From Myxococcota bacterium (GTDB taxonomy: Bacteria > Myxococcota_A > UBA9160 > PR03), in NCBI GenBank assembly GCA_030066475.1, contig JASJBO010000025.1, positions 1 through 20,836 on the forward strand: a stretch of DNA of 20,836 bases. Direction: 5' to 3'. Within the stretch, counting starts at the first letter, position 1, and each line of letters begins with the position of its first letter. Below are positions 7,656 through 14,512 of the stretch, in pieces. The position numbers were made by a program, and so were the translations under genes. Under the pieces are notes generated by a model. The model saw only the letters and a program-made list of their open reading frames with translations. It made no database searches and was not told the origin of the DNA.

Positions 7656-8438
7656 ATGCCGGACGAAACTCAACCGCCGCCCGAGCTCTCCGTCGTCGTC
7701 CTCTGCTACTGGGCGGAGGACTGGGTCCCGCTGTTCGCCGAGCAGCTCGTCCGCGAGCTCGAGGAGGCGGGCATCGACTACGAGCTGATCCTCGTCGCCA
7801 ACTACCTGGCCGCCGAGTCCGCGCACGATCGCACGCCGGAGATCGGGCGGCGCTTCGCGGAATCGAACGCGCGGGTGCGCGCCCTCACCCTGCCGAAGCA
7901 GGGCATGATGGGGTGGGACATGCGCACCGGCCTCGAGGCCGCGCGCGGCGCCCACCTGGCCGTGATCGACGGCGACGGTCAGATGCCGGCCAGCGACATC
8001 GTGCGCGTGTACCGGATGCTCCGGGCCGGCGGCTACGATCTGGTGAAGACCTTCCGCTCGCGGCGCTTCGACGGCGTGTACCGCGCCACGCTCTCGCGCT
8101 GCTACAACCTGCTGTTCCGGCTCCTGTTCCCCAGCGAGGCCCGGGTGCGCGACATCAACTCGAAGCCCAAGGTGATGACCCGCGCCGCCTACGAGTCGAT
8201 GACGCTGCGGTCGAACGACTGGTTCACGGACGCGGAGATCGTGATCGAGGCGCTGCGCAACGAGCTCAAGATCGGCGAGGTGTCGACGGTCTTCCTGAAG
8301 AACGAGCGGCGCGCGACGCTGGTGCCCCCCGCGGCGATCTGGGAGTTCCTGGTCAACCTGTTCCAGTACCGCTTCGGGCGGCGGTCGGCGCGGAGCACCG
8401 CGACCGCGGCGGAGTCGCGCGCTGGGAATGAGAGCTAG
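7656..8438 (+). CDS. GT2 glycosyltransferase paired with P2
   Basis: This is a 260-residue family 2 glycosyltransferase. The GT-A fold begins at 'ELSVVVLCYWAEDWVP' (about residue 9), followed by 'YELILVANY', 'GMMGWDMRTGLEAARG' and the metal-binding 'VIDGDGQMPASDI' (DxD-Q) near residue 108. 'RDINSKPKVMTRAAYE' and 'WFTDAEIVIEAL' match the acceptor-side region of DPM1-type polyprenyl-phosphate sugar synthases. There are no transmembrane segments, so it is probably cytoplasmic or peripheral. The ATG at 7656 is chosen because the upstream part of the open frame is low-complexity and overlaps the divergent operon; no good ribosome binding site is seen. Its 3' end overlaps the start of P2 by 11 bases, indicating translational coupling and a shared task. 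Confidence 0.9.
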   Translation: MPDETQPPPELSVVVLCYWAEDWVPLFAEQLVRELEEAGIDYELILVANYLAAESAHDRTPEIGRRFAESNARVRALTLPKQGMMGWDMRTGLEAARGAHLAVIDGDGQMPASDIVRVYRMLRAGGYDLVKTFRSRRFDGVYRATLSRCYNLLFRLLFPSEARVRDINSKPKVMTRAAYESMTLRSNDWFTDAEIVIEALRNELKIGEVSTVFLKNERRATLVPPAAIWEFLVNLFQYRFGRRSARSTATAAESRAGNES

Positions 8439-10086
8439 CAGCGGCCGGCGCCGCCCCGCGAGCGATCGCGTCTTCCAGCTCTCGGCGCTGGCGCTCGCCG
8501 CGCTGCTGCTGCTGCGCGTCGTCCGCTACCTGCCGCTCGCGCCGCCGGAGTCGCTCGACGCCTTCCTCGGCAACGCCCTGATCTTCGCGTGGCTGCTGTT
8601 CATCTTCCCGCTGCTCTGGGCCCCGCAGCACCTCGTGGGCCTCGGGCTGCTGCTGGGCTTCGTCCTGGTCTTCCCCCGCGCCTGCCTGGTGCGGAGCGAG
8701 GGCACCTGGCGGCTGCGCGGCTGGCTGCACGCGCTCGTGTGGACGGAGCTCGCGCTCAACCACGCGCTCTTCGACCTGAACCCGCACCTGGCGGCCCTGG
8801 TGGCCGCCGGCTGGCTGGCCTTCGAGCTCGATCGCGTGCGCGGCGGTCGCCCACCCGGGGCGCTCCCCCTGGCCGTGCTGACCGGCTTGTGCGCCCTCTG
8901 GCTGCTGCGCTCGCAGGTGGCGGTCGACGCGCTGGCCGGCGCCGCCTTCGTCGCCCTGCTGCTGGCCACGCTGCGGCCGCTCGCGTCGCGGGTCGGCGTC
9001 CGGGAGCGGCGCCTGGTGCTCCTCGTGGGAGGCGTCGCCTGTCAGCTCGGCGCCTCGCTCCTGCCGCTGCTGGTCCCCGCACACGGGGGGACGCGCCTCG
9101 GTCCCGGGCTCGCCTACTCCTTCTGCGAGGTGCCCGCCGCCGGCCGTCTGTTCGCGGCGATTCCGGAGGCGTTGAGCATGCGGCCCTGGTCGCTCGACGG
9201 CCAGCACGGCCGCGGCGGCTACGTCGCCGAGTACGACCTGGCCAGCCTCGAGCCGCTGCGGCGCCTGCGCTTCTTCTCCGACGCCTTCTACGGTCGCATC
9301 GAGTGGCTGAGCTGCCTCGACGACACCGTGGCGGTGGGGATGACGAACGTGAGCGTCGGGGGCCGCCGGGACCAGGACCACGCCATGGCCTTCCCCCTGG
9401 CCGATCCCACCGCGTTCGATCCCGACCTGTTCGGCGGGGGCGTCGGCCACGGGCTGGCCTGGGACGCGCGGCGCGACGCCCTGTTCGCCGTGGCCGAGGA
9501 CGGACCCGAGGTCATGCGCCTCGACCGCCGCACGGGCGAGCGGAAGCGGGTGATGCAGGGGGTGCCGCGCGATCTGCCCGTCGTGTCGCTGATCGTGGGC
9601 CCCGACTCGATCCACGCCGCGCGCGACAGCCTGTTCGTCACCGAGTGGTTCCTCGGCACCCACGCCTACGAGGCCAGCCTCGCGACCGGGGAGCGCGTGC
9701 GCGCCTTCCCGCACCGCAACGGGGGAGCGCTCGGCATCAGCGTCGACGCGGATCGGGGCCGTCTCTACGTTGTCGGCGTGTGGGGCATGGAGGTCTTCGA
9801 CATCGCGACGGGCGCGCTGGTCGCGCGCAGGCGTCTGGGCCTGCTGAGCCGTTCGCCCGCCATCGACGCCGAACACGATCTCGTGTACGTGGCCTCCACC
9901 GTCGAGGGCCGGATCCAGGTCTTCGACCGCGACAGCCTCGAGCCGCTGGGCGCGATCGCCGTCGGGCACGGGCCCCGCATTCCCCACTACTCGGACTCCA
10001 CGCGGCGCCTGTTCTCGAGCTCGAGCCTGGCCCACTACGTCTGGGACGGGGAGGCGCTGGCGCAGCGCTTCCGGACCGAGCGTTGA
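8428..10086 (+). CDS. P2: multi-TM protein with C-terminal beta-propeller-like domain
   Basis: This 552-residue unrecognised protein is the second paralogue. About seven to eight hydrophobic segments lie in residues 16-216, with the family motif 'FDLNPHLA' at 115-122. The linker carries 'HGGTRLGPGLAYSFCE' (219-234) and 'WLSCLDD' (293-299). The cysteines at 233 and 296 are kept, but the inner pair found in the other four paralogues is absent, replaced by 'ALSMRPWSLDGQHGRGG'. Propeller-like units follow: 'SIHAARDSLFVTEW', 'ISVDADRGRLYVVGVWGME', 'VFDIATG', 'IDAEHDLVYVAS', 'IQVFDRDSLEPLG'. The ending 'YVWDGEALAQRF' matches the family tail. The start lies inside the end of the GT2 gene, and P3 follows after 19 bp. 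The charged start and 'WRL' loops suggest the propeller faces the periplasm, but topology is inferred. Confidence 0.92.
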   Translation: MRASSGRRRPASDRVFQLSALALAALLLLRVVRYLPLAPPESLDAFLGNALIFAWLLFIFPLLWAPQHLVGLGLLLGFVLVFPRACLVRSEGTWRLRGWLHALVWTELALNHALFDLNPHLAALVAAGWLAFELDRVRGGRPPGALPLAVLTGLCALWLLRSQVAVDALAGAAFVALLLATLRPLASRVGVRERRLVLLVGGVACQLGASLLPLLVPAHGGTRLGPGLAYSFCEVPAAGRLFAAIPEALSMRPWSLDGQHGRGGYVAEYDLASLEPLRRLRFFSDAFYGRIEWLSCLDDTVAVGMTNVSVGGRRDQDHAMAFPLADPTAFDPDLFGGGVGHGLAWDARRDALFAVAEDGPEVMRLDRRTGERKRVMQGVPRDLPVVSLIVGPDSIHAARDSLFVTEWFLGTHAYEASLATGERVRAFPHRNGGALGISVDADRGRLYVVGVWGMEVFDIATGALVARRRLGLLSRSPAIDAEHDLVYVASTVEGRIQVFDRDSLEPLGAIAVGHGPRIPHYSDSTRRLFSSSSLAHYVWDGEALAQRFRTER

Positions 10087-10105
10087 GCCCGCCCGGTCCC
10101 GGCGC

Positions 10106-11806
10106 ATGACGTCTCCGCACGACGGCGCCGCGGCCGGCGGGCTGCCGCTTCGCCACCGGGCGTGGTGGCTCGGCTGCGCGACCCTGCTCGCGCTGATCCT
10201 CGCCGGGCGGGCCCTCCACTACGCCGTGCTCGACCTGCCGCCCGGGCTCGACCGGGCGCTCGGCGCGTTCCTCGCCTACCAGGCGCTGCTGTTCTTCCTG
10301 GCCTTCGTGCTGGTCTCGCTGTTCGCCGTCGCGATCCCCGTGATCGCGGCCGGGGTGCTGCTGCTGCTGCGCCGGCGCCTGCTCCGCCGCCAGGGCGGCG
10401 AGTGGGCCACCCGACCGCTGCTGCACTCGCTCGTCTGGACGGCGTTGGTGCTGGGCAACACGGCCTTCGACCTGCACCCGCTGATCGCGGGCTTCGCCCT
10501 CGCGAGCCTCCCGCTCGCGCTGCCCGGGCCGCAGCGCCTGCTGCGGCGCCAGCCGTACGCCGGGCTGGGTCTCGCGGCGCTGCTGCTCGGGAGCGCCGGC
10601 TGGGTGCTGCACGCCGACGGCCTCGCCGCGCTGCTCGGGCTGGCGCTGTGCTGGCTCCTGCTGCTCGCCATCGCGCGCCTCGGAGCGGGGCGCATCGCGA
10701 CGCGCGACCGCCTCTGGCTGGGCCTGCTCGCCGTGGCCGCGGGCCAGCTCGCCGGTGCCTGGCTGCCGAACGCCCTGGTGCTGCACGGGGGGACGCGGCT
10801 GGCGTCCGAGATGCTCTACGACTTCTGCGACGCGCCGCGCGCGGGCCGGCTGTTCGCCGCCGCGCCGCGCTGCCCGACCATCACCGAGCCGTCGGCCTGC
10901 CTCTCCGGCGTGGTGCTCGAGTTCGAGCGTCGCGAGCTGCGCCCGGTCGCGAGCCACGGGTTCTTCTCGCCGGCCTACTACGGGCGCCTCGAGCAGCTCG
11001 TGTGCCTCGACGACGCGGTGTTGATCGGCCTGAACGCGGTGCGCAAGGAGGACGTCGAGACCCGGGACGGGGCGATCGTCTTCGCGCCGGCGGATCCCGC
11101 GCGCTTCGAGCTCGACGTGGTGGGCTCGCGCATGGGGCATCGGCTGGCCGTGGACCCGCGGCGCGATGCCGTGCTCTACGTGCCCGAGTGGGGGAGGGAC
11201 GGCATCGCGCGCTGGCGGCGCGGCAGCGGCGCCGTGGAGCGCGGCATCGAGACCTGGGAGGACGATCGCCTCCCGCTCCTGGACTGGCTGCGCGACTCCT
11301 ACGAGCTCGGGCCCGAGTCGCTCCACGTCGGGCGCGACAGCGTCTTCCTCGCCGAGTGGATCGGCGGCGCCTTCGTGCGCGAGCTCGACCTGGAGACGCT
11401 GGAGCCGCGGGCGGCGCTGCCCCACTACAACGGCGGCTCGGTGGGCGCGACGGTCGACGAGCTCCACGGCCGCCTCTACGTGGTCGGCCTCTGGGGCGTC
11501 GGCGCCTGGGACCTCGCCGAGGCGCGCTGGATCTGGAAACGCCGGATCGGCATGCTGGGCCGGATTCCCGTGATCGACGAGAAGCACGGCCTGCTCTACG
11601 TCCCCGCCACGGTGGGCGGTCGCATCCACGTCTTCGACCGCGCGACGCTCGAGGCGCGGGGGACCATCGCGATCGGCGCCGGCGTGCGCCTGATCCACCT
11701 CGCGAGCGACCCCGATCGCCTCTTCGCCAGCTCGTCGCGGGCGGCCTTCTGGTGGCCGACCGGGGAGCTGGCGCGTCGGCTCGGGAAGGGCGGCGATGCG
11801 CCCTGA
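10106..11806 (+). CDS. P3: multi-TM protein with C-terminal beta-propeller-like domain
   Basis: This 566-residue unrecognised protein is the third paralogue and forms a tandem pair with P2 (19 bp apart). About seven hydrophobic segments span residues 20-226, with an Arg-rich loop 'LRRRLLRRQGGEW' near 88-100 and 'FDLHPLIA' at 121-128. The linker has 'HGGTRLASEMLYDFCD' and cysteines 241, 256, 265 and 300. The propeller-like part includes 'LAVDPRRDAVLYVPEW', 'LHVGRDSVFLAEWIGG', 'TVDELHGRLYVVGLWGV', 'VIDEKHGLLYVPA' and 'IHVFDRATLEARG'. It ends 'WWPTGELARRLGKG'. One blade has lost the usual 'D-xx-TG' turn ('WDLAEARW'), the only paralogue to do so. Adjacent P2 and P3 suggest duplication in place, although they are now strongly diverged. 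Confidence 0.92.
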   Translation: MTSPHDGAAAGGLPLRHRAWWLGCATLLALILAGRALHYAVLDLPPGLDRALGAFLAYQALLFFLAFVLVSLFAVAIPVIAAGVLLLLRRRLLRRQGGEWATRPLLHSLVWTALVLGNTAFDLHPLIAGFALASLPLALPGPQRLLRRQPYAGLGLAALLLGSAGWVLHADGLAALLGLALCWLLLLAIARLGAGRIATRDRLWLGLLAVAAGQLAGAWLPNALVLHGGTRLASEMLYDFCDAPRAGRLFAAAPRCPTITEPSACLSGVVLEFERRELRPVASHGFFSPAYYGRLEQLVCLDDAVLIGLNAVRKEDVETRDGAIVFAPADPARFELDVVGSRMGHRLAVDPRRDAVLYVPEWGRDGIARWRRGSGAVERGIETWEDDRLPLLDWLRDSYELGPESLHVGRDSVFLAEWIGGAFVRELDLETLEPRAALPHYNGGSVGATVDELHGRLYVVGLWGVGAWDLAEARWIWKRRIGMLGRIPVIDEKHGLLYVPATVGGRIHVFDRATLEARGTIAIGAGVRLIHLASDPDRLFASSSRAAFWWPTGELARRLGKGGDAP

Positions 11807-11880
11807 GCGCGGGCGCGCGGCCTGCCGCCCAGCTCCCCACGGGGCGGGGCGCCGCGTCCGGCCGGGCGCCTGAGGCCCGA
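11807..11880 (+). terminator. GC-rich inverted repeats after P3, weak terminator candidate
   Basis: The gap after P3 holds CCGCCC at 11825-11830 and GGGCGG at 11842-11847, which can form a 6-bp stem over an 11-base loop, and a further GGCGCC repeat pair downstream. No U-run follows, so intrinsic termination is doubtful. It lies just upstream of a strong -10 match. Confidence 0.2.
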
Positions 11881-11883
11881 GTG

Positions 11884-11889
11884 TATAAT
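11884..11889 (+). promoter_or_regulatory. perfect -10 hexamer TATAAT, internal promoter candidate
   Basis: An exact TATAAT occurs in a very GC-rich 117-bp gap between P3 and the radical SAM gene, 34 bp before the latter's ATG. A transcript would start near 11896 and have a leader of under 30 bases. The CCCC-TCTC-GGGG hairpin at 11890-11901 sits at the expected start. There is no good -35 box at 16-18 bp spacing and no TGn extension, so activator help would be needed if it is real. The short leader shows no clear Shine-Dalgarno site. Confidence 0.45.
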
Positions 11890-11923
11890 CCCCTCTCGGG
11901 GACGGCCGAATGCCCCGCGTTCC

Positions 11924-13519
11924 ATGCTGACCACCAGGCAGGCCGCATTGATTGCGCTGATCAACCACCCCGGCCTGAAGAAGTCGAAGGGCCTCCAGAT
12001 CCAGACGCCGTCGCCACCGATCGGGCTGGCCTATCTCGGCGCGGCGCTGCGTTCGCGAGGTCACGACTACACGGCCGTCGATGGCTGCGGGGCCGCCCTC
12101 GATCGGGTGCGGCCGTACGCGGGCCGCGACGACACCTGGATCCAGGGGCTCACGGTCGAGGAGATCGTGGCGCGGGTACCGCTCGACACCCGGGTGGTCG
12201 GCTTCACCTGCCTGTTCAGCCACTGCTGGCCGCTGGTCGCCTCCATCGCGCGGGCGCTGCGCCCCCGCCTGCCCGACGCGCTCTTCGTGGCGGGTGGCGA
12301 GCATCCGACTGCGCTCCCGTCGAGCGTGCTGGGTCCGGACGGCGTGTTCGACGTCGTGGTCCGGGGCGAGGGCGAGGAGACCTTCGTCGAGCTGGTCGAA
12401 CGCCGGCTCGCGGGCGAGCCCTGGCGGGACGTCGCCGGCATCGTCTGGCGCCGCGGCGACGGCGCGCTGGCCGAGAGCCCGGCCCGCCGGCGTATCGGCG
12501 CCATCGACGAGCTGCCCTGGCCGGACTGGGACCGCTGGTGCATCGACGCCTACATCGCCGCGCAGCAGGTGACCGGCGTGAACCTGGGGCGCGCGATCCC
12601 GATCCTCGGCAGCCGGGGCTGTCCCTATCGGTGCAGCTTCTGCTCCAACGAGCAGATGTGGACCCGCCGCTACGTGATGCGGGACCCGGTGGCGCTGGTC
12701 GACGAGATGGCCGAGATGCAGCGCCGCCACGGCGTCTCCTCGTTCACCTTCATGGACTCGACCTTCGTCATCAACCGCGCCAAGACGCTCGCGTTCTGCC
12801 GCGAGCTCGTGCGCCGGGGACTGGGCGTGACCTACCAGCTTCCCGCCGGAACGCGCTGCGAGGCGTTCGACGCCGAGCTGGTGGAGGCGCTCGAGGCCTC
12901 GGGCCTGCGGAACTTCGCGTTCGCGCCCGAGTCCGGGTCGGCCGACGTGCGCCAGCGGATCCACAAGCAGATGGACCTGCCCGGCTTCCTCGAGGCCGTG
13001 CGGCTCGTGCTGCGCACCCGGATGACCGTCGGCTGCTTCTTCGTGGTCGGCTTCCCCGAGGACACCCCCGCCTCGCTGCGCGAGACGCTCCGTCTGGTGC
13101 GGCGCCTCGCCTGGCTGGGGGTGCACGACGTGACGGTGAGCAGCTTCACCCCGTACCCGGGATCGGAGCACTTCGATCGCCTGGTCGCGTCGGGCGCGAT
13201 CTCCGGCGACCTGGAGCGCGTCGGCGACGGGATCGACTTCTTCGGCGAGCGGGACCACTGCTACGCGCCGGGTCTCAGTGGCCGCGAGCTGCACCGCTTC
13301 CAGCGCCGGGCCTTCCTGAACTTCTATCTGATCTCGTTCCTGGCGCGTCCCTGGCGCCTGGTCCGGAACGTCTGGCTGTTTGCGACGCGCGGCGTCGAGG
13401 CGGCGCGCTACGTGCGCTTCCTCTCCGAGCTCACCGTGACGCGGCGGCGCTGGAGGAGCCGCAACGCGGGATCGGGTCGCGCCGCGGTCCTGCCGCGCGT
13501 GCAGGGGGAGTCGCTCTGA
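11924..13519 (+). CDS. B12-binding-type radical SAM protein
   Basis: This 531-residue radical SAM enzyme has an N-terminal cobalamin-binding-type Rossmann domain (residues ~7-165): 'SPPIGLAYLGAALRSRGH', 'VVGFTCLFSH', 'VAGGEHPTALP' and 'VVVRGEGEETFVEL'. The radical SAM core begins at 'GSRGCPYRCSFCSN', with the [4Fe-4S] ligands Cys233, Cys237 and Cys240. It continues with 'FTFMDSTFVINRAKT', 'FAPESGSADVRQRIHK' and 'FFVVGFPEDT'. The usual DxHxxG cobalamin ligand motif is not seen, so B12 may bind base-off without a protein ligand or not at all. The C-terminal ~100 residues are basic with hydrophobic stretches ('LNFYLISFLARPWRLVRN'), suggesting membrane association. Its stop overlaps the fcl start by one base. 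It probably modifies a sugar or lipid in glycan assembly; the reaction is unknown. Confidence 0.92.
   Translation: MLTTRQAALIALINHPGLKKSKGLQIQTPSPPIGLAYLGAALRSRGHDYTAVDGCGAALDRVRPYAGRDDTWIQGLTVEEIVARVPLDTRVVGFTCLFSHCWPLVASIARALRPRLPDALFVAGGEHPTALPSSVLGPDGVFDVVVRGEGEETFVELVERRLAGEPWRDVAGIVWRRGDGALAESPARRRIGAIDELPWPDWDRWCIDAYIAAQQVTGVNLGRAIPILGSRGCPYRCSFCSNEQMWTRRYVMRDPVALVDEMAEMQRRHGVSSFTFMDSTFVINRAKTLAFCRELVRRGLGVTYQLPAGTRCEAFDAELVEALEASGLRNFAFAPESGSADVRQRIHKQMDLPGFLEAVRLVLRTRMTVGCFFVVGFPEDTPASLRETLRLVRRLAWLGVHDVTVSSFTPYPGSEHFDRLVASGAISGDLERVGDGIDFFGERDHCYAPGLSGRELHRFQRRAFLNFYLISFLARPWRLVRNVWLFATRGVEAARYVRFLSELTVTRRRWRSRNAGSGRAAVLPRVQGESL
13503..13510 (+). promoter_or_regulatory. Shine-Dalgarno site for fcl
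   Basis: AGGGGGAG lies eight bases before the ATG at 13519, inside the end of the radical SAM gene. It fixes the fcl start even though the reading frame remains open a long way upstream. Confidence 0.7.
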
Positions 13520-14508
13520 TGGAGCGCGACGCGCGGATCTTCGTCGCCGGCCATCGGGGCCTGGTGGGCAGCGCCCTGGTGCGCGCGCTGGGCCGCGCGG
13601 GGCACACCGAGCTGGTGCTGCGGACGCGCGACGAGCTCGACCTGTGCGACGCCGCCGCCACCGACGCGTTCTTCGCGCGCGAGCGGCCCGACTACGTGTT
13701 CCTGGCCGCCGGCCGCGTGGGCGGGATCCACGCGAACGCCAGCTACCCGGCCGAGTTCATCGACCAGAACCTCGCGATCCAGACGCACGTGATCCGCTCG
13801 GCCCACCGCCACGGCGTCCGCAAGCTCCTCTCGCTGGGAAGCGCCTGCATCTATCCGCGCGTCACGCCCCAGCCGATCCGCGAGGAGCACCTGCTGAGCG
13901 GCCCCCTGGAGCCCACCAACGAGGCCTACGCGATCGCCAAGATCGCCGCGCTGGTGATGACGCGCAGCTACCGGAGCCAGTACGGGGCCCGCTTCGTCGC
14001 CGCCATGCCGACCAACCTGTACGGCCCCGGCGACAACTTCGACCTCGAGAGCAGCCACGTGGTTCCGGCCCTGATCCGGCGCTTCCACGCGGCCCGCGAG
14101 ACCGGCGAGCGCATCGTGCTGTGGGGCACGGGCCGGGCGCGCCGCGACTTCCTCCACGTCGACGACGCCGCCGAGGCCTTCCTGGTGCTGATGGACCGCT
14201 ACGAAGGGGACGACGCCAACGGCTTCCTGAACGTGGGAGCCGGGGGGGACGTGTCGATCCGCGAGCTGGCCGCGCTGGTGGCGCGCGTCGTGGGCTACGA
14301 GGGCGAGATCGGCTGGGATACCTCCCGCCCGGATGGGACGCCCCGACGGCAGCTCGACATCTCGCGCATTCGCGAGCTCGGCTGGACGCCGCGGCGCACG
14401 CTCGAAGAGGGCGTGCGCGAGACCTACGCGTGGTACCGCGAGAGCCTGGGGTGCGCCTCGCCGGGCGAGCGCGCGTCGCGAGGAGAGCCGCATCCCGTCG
14501 CTTCCTGA
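13519..14508 (+). CDS. fcl: GDP-L-fucose synthase (GDP-4-keto-6-deoxymannose epimerase/reductase)
   Basis: This 329-residue extended SDR matches Fcl/WcaG closely. It has 'GHRGLVGSAL' at 11-20 (NADP binding), 'AAGRVGGIHANASYPAEFI', 'LGSACIYPR' with Ser108 and Cys110, Tyr137/Lys141 in 'EAYAIAK', 'MPTNLYGPGDNFD' and His180 in 'SSHVVPALIRRFH'. These positions correspond to the Ser107, Cys109, Tyr136, Lys140 and His179 active-site set of the E. coli enzyme. The enzyme does 3,5-epimerisation and 4-reduction of GDP-4-keto-6-deoxy-D-mannose to GDP-L-fucose in the cytoplasm. The usual partner gene gmd (GDP-mannose 4,6-dehydratase) is not in the window, so its substrate must come from elsewhere. It is coupled to the radical SAM gene upstream, and P4 begins four bases after its stop. 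Confidence 0.95.
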   Translation: MERDARIFVAGHRGLVGSALVRALGRAGHTELVLRTRDELDLCDAAATDAFFARERPDYVFLAAGRVGGIHANASYPAEFIDQNLAIQTHVIRSAHRHGVRKLLSLGSACIYPRVTPQPIREEHLLSGPLEPTNEAYAIAKIAALVMTRSYRSQYGARFVAAMPTNLYGPGDNFDLESSHVVPALIRRFHAARETGERIVLWGTGRARRDFLHVDDAAEAFLVLMDRYEGDDANGFLNVGAGGDVSIRELAALVARVVGYEGEIGWDTSRPDGTPRRQLDISRIRELGWTPRRTLEEGVRETYAWYRESLGCASPGERASRGEPHPVAS

Positions 14509-14512
14509 TCCC

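Noticed and set aside
9737..13294. Long minus-strand open frame of over 1100 codons
   Set aside because: It is antisense to P2, P3 and the radical SAM gene, has His/Arg/Glu/Ala-rich composition and no domain, and the plus-strand genes have clear motifs.
10162..13518. Very long plus-strand open frame preceding fcl
   Set aside because: It overlaps P3 and the radical SAM gene in another frame and is made of Arg/Ala/Gly/Pro-rich sequence. It is an artefact of high GC; only the part from 13519 is real.
14333..14512. Earlier start for P4 inside fcl
   Set aside because: It would overlap fcl by about 180 bases and adds low-complexity sequence; the GTG at 14513 gives a paralogue-like N-terminus.
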